DNA of 64,000 bases from Girardinichthys multiradiatus. Taxonomy: Eukaryota; Chordata; Actinopteri; Cyprinodontiformes; Goodeidae. Below the pieces are notes generated by a model. The model was given only the letters and a program-made list of their open reading frames with translations. It had not been told where the DNA came from and made no database searches. The position numbers were made by a program, and so were the translations under genes. The stretch spans positions 15,298,749-15,362,748 of the forward strand of contig NC_061800.1 of NCBI RefSeq assembly GCF_021462225.1. Direction: 5' to 3'. Of the stretch, positions 47,101 through 59,484 are shown in pieces (the stretch's first letter is position 1; every line of letters starts with the position of its first letter).

Positions 47101-50100
47101 ACTTCAGGGTTTGCTGACCTTGATGTCATCCTTTAACAATCTGTCTACTGTTAGCTGCTTATTCTCTCTTGGGTTGTTTAACACTTAGGATGACCCCCTG
47201 CAACAAACATAGAAATACTGCTGAGGCGTTTCCAGCCTGTGGTATTATTGTGGTACTTTGTTTTTGACTCTTTAGTGTTGAAATATTCTTTCAATTAGTT
47301 GTTTCAGATTACATGAAACATGCAGAACATCTTCTGAAATGCTTTTATCATTTTTTATATTTTCTTGAAATCAGCTGTAAAGAAAATCCCTTTGATAACT
47401 AAAGATTAGTGGACCCTGTAGACCTTCTTAAACATAGACATTAACACTAATAACAGTGAAACGACACAAGCACACACCCTGTATTTGTGGTAGAATATAT
47501 GACTTGAGCTTAGCCTCTTTGTGACCTGTGTAAATTAGGCTGGTGTCCTAGTTGATTGATAATTGGCGCCTCTCATTGTTCCAAATCAGATTTATAACTT
47601 TAATAACAGTTTATTCTCTGCTTTTTAAGACATTTTTGTCGGAATCAAATATGTAAGAGATTAATATATCTGGTTTCTGAAACATACATGTGGCGTTCTA
47701 AGCAAATCTATTGGTGAAGGTTATGTATTAGGTGTCATTGGCTATTACATGTTGGGTCACTAATCCAGTAACTACTGTTTATCTCCTTCTCCAGAGGAGG
47801 AAACACATATCTGGCAGCTCTGTGTATTGCTGCAACAGCATGAATATGATATGTCTTCACCACATACATACATATTAACTGCTATTATTTTATGGTAACA
47901 ATTGCACCTGTTTAGCCTCAATAGCAAATAAGTAGTTTTCTTCTCCACACACCCTGGGTACCTAATTCAAATTGCTATTTTTGTTGTTTATATTTATAGT
48001 CTTGCAGTCAATCTGCCAAACAATATCTTCTTTGTTTCTGATGTGCAAAGCTCTTGCTGTAATTTTCAAGTAAGGAGAATGTGTAAGACAGAACACAGAA
48101 AAAGGTTTCAGGTTTATGGATTGAGAAATCCATGCAAACTATTCTGTGGATAAGTGTTTAACATTCCCATGTATTGATCTGTATGTGTGCGAGCGTGCCC
48201 GGAGCGGAGGGAAAAAAACCCCGGAGTTCCACAAACCTGAGTCACCTTCAGCTCAAGGCAGGGTGTGGGTGTTGACTGTGCTCCTTACAGGCCAATACTC
48301 TTTCAGGTTTTGCCAAGTTTTGAATTGTTTTACAGCTCTATGAAGTGTCCCTGCTTAATTACTGCACAGGATAAAGTAGTTTCTTTGTATAAATCACTGT
48401 CTCAAATAATTGTTCAAGGCCACCAGGGTCAGCTAGTTGATGTGCAATCTATTGTTGTTTTAATAGAAATAACTCTCTTAACAAAGACTGTTTCTTGTTC
48501 ATGACCGCTTTTCAATTTCTTTCAAGTTAGAACATCGATTTATTTATTTAAACTGATCGTGACTTCAAAAGCTCAAGAGCTGCAGTTGAATGCTACTAAT
48601 GTATGAAATAGAAAAAAAAGGGACCTCAGTAAAACTCAGCGAAACATTTCCTACTCTTAAACAGAAGTTGCCTGAAGTGATGGCAGGATAGCTTGTATTG
48701 ATTAAAGCTTTTTTAAATGTTGCTTCTGTTTAGAGTTACAAATCTCCAATGTGTGTGCGTGTGTGTAACAAAATCCTCAGATTTATTCTGCTCCTTTCAC
48801 TCTCTCCTGCACCCACAGTTCCTGCTGTTTTTACATTACTGTCTTAAGTCATTCATCTTTTATCTCTTTGTTGTCTTACTTGTCCTCCTATATCTTTAGA
48901 GCAGTGTTGGAACCTCTGTTAGACCTCCCTCCTCCTGCCCAGACTCTGATGGTAGTGGTAGATGCCCTGGATGTTCACTGTGTGCCAGGTGAAAGAGTCA
49001 GGAAGAGTGGCTCGATTGCAGAACTCTTGGCTACCAATCAGCATCTCCTGCCCAGCTGGTTGCTGCTGGTCTGCTCCATCCGCCGCCAAAACAAAGATGT
49101 GTGCAAGATGTTTTCAAGTATGTACATATTCATGTTGTTTCTGCCACCTGACTCTATGTTGTAAAAGTGTGATTCTGATAGCTCTGCCCAAGGAATAGAT
49201 TGTTTGCTCCTGGAAGACTAACAGAACTGCCACTATATACAAAGCTGTAAAAAGATTTTTGCCCCACAAATTAGATCAGTTTTTGCCTTTTTGTCACACT
49301 TTACTGTTTCACATCATCTTAAAGCATATCAAAGATAACCTGTTTATAAATTCCACGTATTTAGGGAGGAAAAGCTATCCAAACCAACCTGACCCTATGT
49401 GAATAATAATTCCTCCCTAAACTAGTTGTACTACTCAGCAACAACTACTATAGAGCGTTTGTGATAACTAGTGATCAGTCTTTTACATTGCTGCTGAGGA
49501 ATTTTGGTCCAATTATTATTTCTATTCAGTCAAACTACAGGGCATGTAGACACAAATGGCCTGCTTAAGGTCAAGCTTTAGCATCTCAATTGGATTTAGG
49601 TCCTCACCTTGACAAGGCCAACTTTCTTTTTTGAGCCATTCAGAGGTGGACTTTGTAGTGATCTTCATATACACTCACCGGCCACTTTATTAGGTACACC
49701 TAATGCTCGTTAACGCAAATTTCTAATCAGCCAATCACATGGCAGTAACTCAGTGCATTTAGGCATGTAGACATGGTCAAAACGATCTGCTGCATTTAAA
49801 CCGAGCATCAGAATAGGAAAGAAAGGTGATTTAAGTGACTTTAAACGTGGCATGGTTGTTGGTGCCAGATGGGCTGGTCTGAGTATTTCAGAAACTGCTG
49901 ATCTACTGGGATTTTCACGCACTACCAACTCTAGGGTTTACAGAGAATGGTCTGAAAAAGAGAAAATATCCAGTGAGCGGCGGTTCTGTGGGCGCAAATG
50001 CTGTGTTGATGCCAGAGGTCAGAGGAGAATGGCCAGACTGGTTTGAGCTGATAGAAAGGCAACAGTAACTCAAATAACCACCCGTTACAACCCAGGCATG

Positions 50101-53100
50101 AAGAAGAGCATCTCTGAACGCACAACACGTTGAACCTTGAGGGTGATGGGCTACAGCAGCAGAAGACCACACCAGGTGCCACTCCCGTCAGCTAAGAACA
50201 GGAAACTGAGGCTACACAGGCTGACCAAAATTGGACAATGGAAGATTGGAAAAACGTTGTCTGGTACCTGAGTATTGTTGCTGACCATGTCCATCCCTTT
50301 ATAACCACAGTGTACACATCCTCTGATGGTTTCTTCCAGCAGGATAATGCGCCATGTCATAAAGCACGAATCATCTCAGACTGGTTTCTTGAACATGACA
50401 ATGAGTTCACTGTACTCAAATGGCCTCCACAGTCACCAGATCTCAATCCAATAGAGCACCTTTGGGATGTGGTGGAACGGGAGATTCACATCATGGATGT
50501 GCAGCTGACAAATCTGCAGCATCTGTGTGATGCTATCATGTCAATATGGACCAAACTCTCTGAGGAATGTTTCCAGTACCTTGTTGAATCTATGCTATGA
50601 AGGATTAAGGCTGTTCTGAAGGCAAAAGGGGGTCCAACCAGGTACTACCAAGGTGTACCTAATAAAGTGGCTGATGAGTGTAATTGCCCTGTTGAGTAAC
50701 CAAATTAAACTGGAACTTAGGGTCACAAACTGATGGTTGGACATGCTCCTTCAGCATTTTCAGTTCAAGAGCATAATTCGTGGTTTCATCAATTATAGTA
50801 GGTTGTCCAGGTCCTGAAGCAGGAAGTCAGCCACAAACTGATTTTACACAACCACCTCATGGTGACTGTCAGTTGAATCATGAACATTGACCTTAACTGA
50901 GGCCCTGTTTACACAGCGTTTTCTGGCAAAAATGGAAAAGTTTTGTTCCTTTTCTCCTGTTCGTTTACATGGCGCACGTTCAATGGCACAATTTGAGAAG
51001 GGGTTAGAGAGTGTAACGCTTTAAAAATGTCCCTGTTTTCCTGTAGATGGGAAAAACTGAATCTTTATTATGGGGACGTCCTGGCTTATGCGCTGTATAA
51101 CTGAAGCCAGTAGAAATGAATGCGCACATGCACAACATAACAGCTGCCGACCATTTAAAACCCACAGAAGATCTACTGTTTCCGTATATACAGAAATTGT
51201 AATTCAAATGTTGTCATGTAGATGTGTTAACGTAAACTGACAAAAAAAAGTCCAGTTTTTTAATGGACCGTTGACGTGTATAGAGGGCCGGAGGAAAGTT
51301 CGGACCACGGGGCTTTAGATGTTCCTTTGGGTCAGCCACTCCTGGGAAGGTTCATCACTTTTCCATGTTTTCTGCATTTGTGTGTAATGGCTCTCATTGT
51401 GGCTCGCTTGAGTCCCAAACCCTCAGAAATGACTTGTGTGATAAAACAACAGGAATATTTTTAAAAAATCTACGCGGGCAAATCTTAATCACAGCACTGT
51501 ATTATCCAATTTAAACGACTGTGATCATCAGAGTTATGTTTATTAATCATCACATTGAAAGTGAGCTCAATAAAACAAAAACTGAAGTTACTAAAAATAA
51601 TTATTTTTTTTAGACTTCCGCAGACTCTGCCTGGATGATCTACGGAAGCCACCAACAGTCCGTGATGTTCAGCAATACATCCTCTGTCGTCTGGATGAAG
51701 AAGCAGCACTGCGACGTCAGCTCACCCCTGACACAGCAGATATGCTCAATCTCCTGCACATCAAGAGTGGGGGCTGCTTTCTCTTTCTCCAGCGAGTGTT
51801 GGATGGTTTGGCAGCTGGGCTTGTGGGTCTGCGAGAGATTAGAGACATCCCTGGGACCCTCAATGGACTCTACCTTTGGCTCTGCCAGAGACTGTTCCCT
51901 CGGGGCCTCTTTGTCTATGTCAGACCTCTCCTCAATGTGCTTTTGGCTGCTCAAAGTCCACTCACAACTCAGCAACTATTTACAGCAGCCTGGACTCAGG
52001 ACACCACTCTCAGCATCCAGGACTTCCAGATAAAGCTTCGTACACTGTCTCCCCTTTTGATTGATGGCCCTGAGGGCACCAAACTACTTTTTCATGCCAG
52101 CTTTACAGAGTGGCTGACTGATGTTAAGTACTGCACCCAGAAGTACCTCTGCAACAGGACTGAGGGTCACAGCATGCTCGCCATGTCATTGACTCTACAA
52201 GGACCCCACCTGGACCCTGAGGGCACATGTCAGTTAGCCACACACTTAGTTTGCTCAGGTCATCATAAAGAAAACCCCTCATTATTGGCCCTCTGGATGC
52301 TGTGGACAGGCCTGCCTCCTCTTACTCCCAGCTGCAGTGAAACCCTCACCGGTTCTTTAGCTCAGCTTCCTCCTTTGGTCAGTCAGGAAGTCCCACAGCT
52401 GTTAATGAACAGTGGACTTCTTTCACCAGGCTGTTTTTCCAACAAGAACGCCAGTGTTGGAATGCACTGTGCAGCTGAGAAAGCAGATACATTACACACA
52501 CTGGAGATGGAGATGTCTATAAAGAAGCTGCTAGAAAGTGGGGACTCTGTAAACCAGCTTGAAACTTCTGGACAGACCTTGCTTGCTAGAGCAGCTCATG
52601 AGGGTTATGCAAATGTAGCTAAATTTCTCTTAGCACATGATTCTGACCCACTCATAAGTGATGATCATGGGCAAACTCCTCTGACCCTGGCTTCCAGACA
52701 GGGTCACGTGAAAATGCTGTCTGTTTTATTAGAATGGACCAAAAGCCAGAGCACAGAGATCACAGTGTCAATGATGGAGCATGTTGACAATGAAGGTTGG
52801 ACAGCACTACGTTCTGCAGCTTGGGGAGGACATTGTGAGGCTGTCCGCTTACTTCTGGATGCAGGTGCGGATGTAAATGGATGCGACAGCGATGGCCGTA
52901 CTGCTCTCAGAGCTGCCGCATGGGGCGGTCATGAGGAAATTGTCCTCACCCTGCTGGACCATGGGGCACAAATTAATAAACCTGACAGCAAGGGTCGAAC
53001 GCCACTTATTGCAGCTGCCTTCATGGGGCATCATGAAACCGTGGAAATATTGCTGAATCACAATGCAGAAGTCAACCTAGCTGATGGAGATGGACGAACT

Positions 53101-55134
53101 GCTCTGTCAGTTGCTGCTCTGTGTGTCCCGACAGCTGCAGCGATCAAAGGTTACGGAGAGGTAGCAAGTCTGTTACTTGAACATGGAGCAGATCCAGGGC
53201 ACCGAGACCATGATGGAATGATGCCACTGCTTCTAGCTGCCTATGAAGGCCATGAAGATGTCGTTGAGCTTTTACTAGAAGCTGGTGCTGATGTAGATGA
53301 ATCTGCTGGTAGCATTTCTGCTGCAGCTGCTGTCACACCCTTGTTGGCAGCTGCAGCCATGGGTCACATGAACACAGTGTCCAGGCTGCTCTTCTGGGGT
53401 GCAGATGTGGATGCCATTGACTGTGAAGGCAGGACAGCACTTTGCCTAGCATCAGCAAGGGGCAGCTTGGAAGTAGTTCGTGCCTTACTGGACCGAGGGC
53501 TGGATGAGAACCACAAGGACGACCTCGGCTGGACCCCACTACATGCTGCCGCCTGTGAGGGCCACTGTGCTGTATGTGCTGCTTTGACAGATCAAGGGAG
53601 CATGGCACGTGTAGGAGAGATGGACATAGAAGGACGCACCCCTCTTATACTGGCTGCCCAAGAAGGTCATCTGAGCACTGTCAAACTACTGCTCGACAGA
53701 CGTTCTCCTATTGACCACAGGGCATATGATGGACATTCTGCATTGAGTGCCGCTTTTTTGGAGGGCCATACTGAGGTTGGAGAGCTGCTCATGAAGCGAG
53801 GAGCTGATACGGATGTCCGGGATGCAGAGGGTCGACCTCTGCTCTACCTTCTGGTGCTTGAAGGTCGCCTTCATATGGCCACCCTTGTCATAGAAAAAGG
53901 AGGTGTGCCATTGGAGTCTCGGGACTCTGATGGCCGCACAGCACTTCATGTGGCTTCCTGGCAGGGATGTGTGGAGATTGTAGACTTGCTTTTAAAACAT
54001 GGGGCAAACCCTAATGCGCAAGACACTGAAGGGAGACCGCCAATGCATTCTGTGGCCTGGACAGGACACAATAAAGTAGGACATCGTCTCCTGGCAGCAA
54101 ACAGTGTAAATATAGATCTTGCCTGCCATCAGGGGGCAACGGCTCTGAGCATTGCAGCTCAAGAAGGACATGTTAACATTGTGAAAATGCTTCTAGAAAA
54201 AGGTGCAAATCCCAATCATATAGATAAATATGGACGCAGTCCAGTCAAAGTGGCTGGAAAACATGGACATGCTACAGTCGTACGGCTCTTGGAGAGCTAT
54301 GGAGCTAAGCCATACATGGGCCTGTTGCCTAATTCTATTGCTGTATCCCCTTCAAAACCCAACAAGATCCTCTTGTCGGGAATATTGGAGAGTAATGGAG
54401 TCGATGTGACAGCCACTACCTCCTCCTCTTCAGGATCTTCTCCTGGCTCCACTGGAGAAAGATTCCACTCCATGCAAAGCTCCCAGACCTCATCTACCTG
54501 CCATTCACTTGCTACCGTGCAGACAGTAGCAGCTGACAGTCTCAGTTTTATCCAGCAAATCCAACAACATTCACTGCCTCGCAGTCGCAGCCGACCCTCT
54601 ACCCTCCCTCCACCAGGGAGCTCAGGTTTGGGAAGCCTCCATGGAAGTAGCCAAAGGCGTCCAAAATGCATTCCTCCTCCTACTGTTTGCACAGTTACAG
54701 CATTGGTACACAACTGTGAACTCCCTCAGAAAGGTTTGTCTTCTGGGCTTGAATACCATGACAAAAAGAATAAACAAAGCTCAAACTTGATTAAAGCAGA
54801 AAAGGCTGCCGTTGGTAAATGGAACTCAGTCATGGCTTCTCTTGGTATAATGCCAAGCCAAGACAGCCCTCTCAGTGCCAAAAACAGAGAGATTCCTTCA
54901 TTGGACTACCCGTACAGGCTGCAGAGCCCATCTCAAGTGGAAGCTTGGGATTCCCTAACCCAGAACATTTTATCACCTGTTTGTTACAGTGTTAGACCAA
55001 CCCCATCTTTCAGTGCCTTGACAGAAGATCTTATGGTCACTACAGACCCACACCTTAATCTCAAACAAGCCATCAAACTACAATTTGAGGGCCCCACCAG
55101 TGCAGCCTTATGCAAGAGAGAGACACCCCTGTAA
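41199..55134 (+). CDS. ankrd50l: Ankyrin repeat domain protein 50-like
   Basis: Three coding exons: 41199-41647, 48900-49117, 51614-55134, giving 1395 codons; human ANKRD50 has about 1430. GT/AG ends and phases fit. The start could also be the in-frame ATG at 41220, closer to the mammalian N-terminus. The N-terminal NTPase-like region has Walker A GGAGAGKT (residues 55-62) and Walker [10 protein letters not shown] (166-174). A winged/helical region follows (to about 500). About 17-18 ankyrin repeats fill residues 510-1122 ([18 protein letters not shown]). The Ser/Pro-rich tail carries the conserved [12 protein letters not shown] block and ends ETPL. ANKRD50 works with SNX27, retromer and WASH in returning membrane proteins from endosomes to the surface. 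The tail diverges from ANKRD50, suggesting the teleost -like paralogue. Confidence 0.95.
42690..43130. other. GC-richer non-coding block in intron 1
   Basis: This block stands out from the AT-rich intron by base composition and lacks repeat signatures. It has no supportable ORF. It could be a conserved regulatory element, which only cross-species alignment would show. Confidence 0.25.
43574..44220 (-). mobile_element. Degenerate Tc1-like transposon in intron 1
   Basis: Right end CAAGGTACTGTA and a left end beginning ATAGTGCTTTGTA. The interior has the complement of a Tc1-like family (block TTGGACTTTGACTGGGCCAT at about 43905, and GCAAAGTGGGAGGAAAATGA at 43695). There are no open frames. Confidence 0.75.
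44221..45479. other. Unassigned intron 1 sequence
   Basis: Mostly AT-rich. 44690-44960 is richer in GC and contains CTAATTA and CAGGTG motifs in a region without repeat signatures, a possible but unproven enhancer. Confidence 0.3.
45480..46110 (+). mobile_element. Degenerate Tc1-like transposon in intron 1
   Basis: The plus strand preserves the C-terminal transposase region in broken frame: wording around CTAGTCAAAGTTTGACCTAA, CAAAAACCCTCCAATGTGGC, AAATTCCTCCACAGCTATGT, then a stop-like CAGTTATTAGG and a decayed right end near AAATACTTTTTCCAAGCACA. It is the same family as the relic at 49235-51480. Confidence 0.8.
46111..48899. other. Rest of intron 1
   Basis: No element with clear ends. 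A GC-rich patch (about 48180-48280) interrupts AT-rich DNA. A decayed repeat piece may lie at 46380-46980. Confidence 0.35.
49672..50680 (+). mobile_element. Tc1-like transposon, internally deleted copy
   Basis: Thirty-bp terminal repeats differ at 2 positions and are flanked by TA (49670-49671, 50681-50682). The plus strand has the DNA-binding region ([14 protein letters not shown]) and an open second half (50238-50600) with FQQDNAPCH and NPIEHLW. The section with the first catalytic Asp is deleted, so it cannot encode an active transposase. It has the empty site for the solo LTR at 25745. Confidence 0.93.
50901..51289. mobile_element. Terminal-repeat DNA element, class uncertain
   Basis: The left end GGCCCTGTTTACACAGCG and inverted right end GGCCCTCTATACACGTCA match in the first 14 positions at 12. 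It is inserted in the Tc1-like relic. No target duplication is clear. Confidence 0.5.
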
Positions 55135-55814
55135 CCAGGCAGTGAGATAGACTACTCAAGCTTGGTCTTTCTTCACAAAACTTCCTTTATTTAAGTTAGA
55201 GATCAACAGTTGAAATGATAAATAAACATATATTTCAGGTGAAGATCTTTGTGGTTCAAAGAGAAGACGTCTGAACTTACTGGATTCGGATACAAGGACA
55301 TGGAGTCCCCTTTTTCCACCACCTTCACAAAACCTGGGAAAGACCAGGCTATTTGACAAAAGACATATATCTGCATATATTTTGCTTAGCAAAGCTTTTT
55401 TTTCAAACTATCATAACTAAGTGTTTTTGTTTTTTCACTTTAAACACATTTTGTCAATTTAGTTTAATTTATTTTTTCCTTCAAAACCGAAAACTGTTCC
55501 CCTCATATTGTAGCTTTTAGAAGAAAAATCTGTCTTTTTAAAGTGCAGATAGCTTTTGGTCTTGATTTTGAGATCTTTAAGAACCTAGTCTACATCCTTA
55601 ATTATTACTACACAGCCTACAACGAAAACAATGAATCCATACCTGCCAGATCCTGCCTGTGTGTGCGCTGGTGATATAGAACCCAGAGGGGCAAATCAGT
55701 ACAACCAGGTGTGAACGTGGGAGGATTGTTGGTAAACGTTTATGTTGCTTGAAGAAATGTTTGTTTTGATCTTTTTTTTTTTTATCTGTTTATATTAATT
55801 ACACAAAAAATAAA
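55135..55814 (+). other. 3' UTR of ANKRD50-like gene
   Basis: AATAAA signals at 55221-55226 and 55809-55814. The second lies in A-rich DNA. The real end cannot be chosen from sequence. Confidence 0.5.
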
Positions 55815-56082
55815 AATTGCAACCAGTTCTTTTAAGTCCTATACATGTGCCCAGTGTGGTTATTTTTTGCTTGTTTGTGTGGACTGTAACCATGTTCTGC
55901 ATTCAAACTAAATATCATAGGCAGCTTCTGAAGTGGAAGCATCATGGAGAGATGAAAGTCTGGCAGGGGGCAGATGGTGGCCACCCGGGGAAATAAAACC
56001 AAAATGTTTCTGAACGGTTTTGATACTAGAGAGGGGGGCTTTTCACATACAATCAGTGGTGGTTTTCATTTATTCTTTGAGG

Positions 56083-56276
56083 CAGTGTTTTTCAACCCTG
56101 GTCCTCAAGGCACACTGTCCTGCATGTTTTAGATCTTTCCCTGCTTCAGCACACCTGATTTCCATTGATGGCTGACTACCAGGCTTTTGCTGAACTGCTA
56201 TTATCTGAATCAGGTGTGTTAAAGCAGGGAAACATGCAGAGCAATGTGCCTTGAGGTACCGGGTTGAAAAAGACTA
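56083..56276. mobile_element. hAT-type MITE
   Basis: Left end CAGTGTTTTTCAACCCTGG and inverted right end TAGTCTTTTTCAACCCGG, continuing as long inverted repeats (about 70 bp each, meeting the middle). Flanks CTTTGAGG (56075-56082) and CTTTGAGC (56277-56284) agree at 7 of 8 positions. Confidence 0.88.
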
Positions 56277-56284
56277 CTTTGAGC

Positions 56285-57615
56285 TGCAAGGTTTTCCAGA
56301 ATTACATTTCTGAACTTTGCAACTTTCCCAACTAAATTACCACACGGTTGGTGTCATCAACCTCTTCATTATCATTTACAATCATTATCATTTCAGTTCT
56401 AACTGCTGATGAAAACCCAAAATTCAGTTTCTCAGAAAATGTTTATATCAGTACCATAAAAAATAGGTTTTTTAATACAGAAATGGTATGGCCCACACAT
56501 TCATGCAAAAACAATGCTGACTTGATGTGACTGACAGCCTCCACAAAGATTGCTGGCTGGTTGTAGAGTGCTGCATCCAAGAATATCAAAGTTGAATAGA
56601 AGGAAAATGTGTGGTGTAAAAATCTGAATCCACTTTTTGGCCAAGTTTGTGCATACAAGAAAGACATTTCAGTTTCACATGCTCAACAGATAATTAAATA
56701 TGAATATATAAACAGGCCGGGACAAATAGAAAAGTTGTCCTGGGTCCAAAGTAGGAGGTGAGGTGGCAGAACTGGGCCCTCCAACCATGAAATTATGGTC
56801 AAGACTTTTTTTTTTTTTAAATAAGCCTGACTGTGAATACAACATTAGGATTAATATTTAAGTAAAAAAGCTTTTTATTTCTTTCTTTCTTCCTACTTGT
56901 AGTAGTGGCCAAGAATCCCCCCCCCCCCCCATCCCAAACAAAGAAATGGGTTGGCCTCTGGCACAACTTCTGATTCGTTTAGCCGATCCAGCAAAGTATG
57001 AAATGTTCGGTGCGGTATCTGTCACTCCACTCTGGGTCAGCTAGCTGCTCTATCTCTTTCAAGTAAGGAAACGATACCGCGGCTCCAAACGCAGGTACAG
57101 CCTACCTACGGTTCACTCTCCGATCCACTGTCACCTACACCTGGACCTCTCTCACCTCTGTGTCCTCTGCTCTAATGGCGCTAACAAACTCAGACGTTTC
57201 TGTCAGAGATGTATTGTGTATTTTTGTAAGTGGAAATTATATTTAGAAAATGTTTTATGATGTACTTTAGCACTGGAAGCAAAAAAAGTTTATTTTTAAA
57301 TTACTTAATTGAGACCTTTAAAATATATAGAAAAAATATTTATTTGATTTTTATATTTCCAATTTTATTGAAATGATCAGATATACCAAAGTATTAAATA
57401 ACCTAATAATTTTTGGGATTTGTGTCACTGTTTGCCTTCTATAAAAGGAATATTTTCTGGAACCTGTTGTAAGATGGAAAACTAAAATTTAATATAAGTT
57501 AGGAGCAGATAGAAGGGGGATGAAAGGAAGAGGAGAGTAAGGGAGAAGATGGAAGGAGACAGAACAAAGTATCAAACATGTCTTTAAATGGTAAATATGA
57601 ACTGATTTTCTAATA
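56285..57615. other. Unassigned intergenic sequence
   Basis: Contains a T/A-run at about 56808, a 14-base C-run at 56917-56930 and AT-rich DNA. No gene is recognised. Confidence 0.4.
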
Positions 57616-57619
57616 GTCA

Positions 57620-58413
57620 AAGAACACCATGGGTGGGGCCCATTTAAAATTATCTTCTGGGCCCAGGCAAGGCTGTCAGCTGGCCTGCATTCATCAGAAA
57701 TGTGAACAGATCATGTTTAGGGTGTGTTTGGTCTACAGGGATGTTGGCTGGCTGTTTCCTGACTCTAGACCACCTGTACAAGTCTTGGATGGAGGGAAAA
57801 TCGGCACCACAGATCTTCTCTCCAGCCAGGACAACCACAGCCTTGAAAGCTTTAGCATTAAGCCACTTCGGAACCAAAGACGTTAGATGCGTTTTATCTG
57901 GGCTATGGAGAAAAGAACTGGACTATTGTTCAAAGTACTCTTTTCAGAAGAAGGTAAATGTAGCATTTTATTTGGAAATTGAAGGTTTGAGATTCTGGAC
58001 GACGAGCAGGCACAGAAACCAAGCTACTTGAAGTCCATAGTGTAGATTTCACAGTCAGTGGTGATTTGGGGAGCCATTTCAACTGCTGGAGTTGGTCCTA
58101 AGATATCTACCATTACACCTCAGCGGCGCCTCCATGCAGTACTTTATGCAAAAGGTTTAACTAAGTATTGAGTGCACAGAAATGAACAAACTTTTCAGAA
58201 GCCTGGCATTTCTGTTTATAAATCCTTGTTTATTGATCTTATGTAATATTCTAGTTTTTCATTAGCTGTAAGCAATTATCAATAAAATTAATTAAAATTA
58301 ACAACTGAAATATATCACTTTGTGTTTAATGAATCTATATAACATTTAATACAACTTTCACTTTTTGAGTTATATTACTGAAATAAAACAACTCAATAAT
58401 ATTTGATGCACCT
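57620..58413 (+). mobile_element. Degenerate Tc1-like transposon
   Basis: Plus-strand wording of a fish Tc1-like family: an N-terminal part (about 57650-57900), AGCAGGCACAGAAACCAAGC and CAGTCAGTGGTGATTTGGGG around 58005-58065, a C-terminal end with stop (CTAAGTATTGAGTGC at about 58162), and a long tail ending GATGCACCTG before TA (58414). The catalytic middle is deleted. Confidence 0.8.
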
Positions 58414-58415
58414 GT

Positions 58416-59484
58416 AGTTACAGGCTTGGAATTTGTTTTAGGGACATTCAGAATTAAATGTGTTAAAGATACATCGTCCCTCACCCACATGGTTCATTCT
58501 GTGGGTCATTGCCAGCTGTGAGTTGTTTACTTATCTGACCAACATGGGATTTTGTCACATGAGTGAACAGTTGGGAAACTGCCTGGGAAGGAGAGTAAGG
58601 GCTGAAATGCTTTGTTTGATAGATAATATTTGAGATATTTTTCTTTTTCATTCAGTATAGAAGGCTTCTACCTTCTTCTCTCTCAAACTATCTGTTGTCT
58701 CATCCCGAAATGTGTTTGATCTCCCATACAAGAGTCAATGATTTCCTTTAGATAAGGGTGGACCTGCTGAGTCCTGACCCCAGGAACTGGTCTTCTGACT
58801 TGGTTCCATGCACTTGTGAAGTGGTTGTTCAGTTTCCCCTGTATAAAGGGCCAAGTAGAGTTTGCTGAACTTAACTCTTACACACCACCTTAGCTTGATC
58901 TTTGTAAGTTTTATCCTTGGGTGAACCAGTTTCTGGGGGTGTTAAGTATACCAGGATATTTGGAGAACAGTGTCTTAAGTTTCTCAGACATTCCTGCCAC
59001 ATTTCGAATAACAACATTTTTGCACGTTCATGTTTTGCTTTATGTTGTCTTATATTTTTACAAATTAGTTTGTTTCAGCTGCCCACGAAGTGTAATGTAA
59101 TGTTCTCAGAGGCCAAGAAAAATAATTCTAGTCCAATTTTCAACCACTTGAGATTGCCTTTGTTCTCAACAGCATCAAGGAGAGACAAGAATCAAAGATG
59201 CAACAAAATAATCCCATCAGAGTCCTTTGCTGGATTTAAGCTGCTGTCCCACTGTTTCCCATCTTGCCACATATGGCCCGGTTTATCCAAAAACATGTTA
59301 CATATCTCTAAACCAGTGTTCATTTTATTGAAAATTCATTTCCTCATCTTTTTTTGGCAGCAACGTCTCTTTTTCTGAATAAAAACTAGACAAAAATTAA
59401 AAAACTTCTGCAGAATGAGGAAAACTATGACAAAAATAGTTTTTCATTTATAAATAAAAAGAGATAAAAATATTGTAGGGAAAC
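58416..59484. other. Unassigned intergenic sequence
   Basis: A moderately GC-rich 58490-58960 block is followed by an open frame of 153 codons (58917-59378) without motifs that I recognise. Its composition resembles its AT-rich surroundings and I do not call it a gene. Confidence 0.35.

Larger units (their letters stand above)
49235..51480 (-). mobile_element. Tc1-like relic in intron 2, interrupted twice
   Basis: Pieces of one Tc1-like element (same family as 45480-46110) lie in order at 49235-49665, 50685-50898 and 51292-51480. Minus-strand transposase wording includes the complement of TTGAGCCATTCAGAGGTGG and of ATGGCTCTCATTGTGGCTCG. It is split by the Tc1 copy at 49672-50680 and by a terminal-repeat element at 50901-51289. 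Confidence 0.75.

Noticed and set aside
51742..55134. A single-exon ankyrin gene starting at 51742
   Set aside because: In-frame homology continues upstream to the acceptor at 51613 and joins the NTPase exons with matching phases, so this Met is internal.
58917..59378. A 153-codon open frame
   Set aside because: No motif, no splice partners and AT-driven composition; it could be chance.
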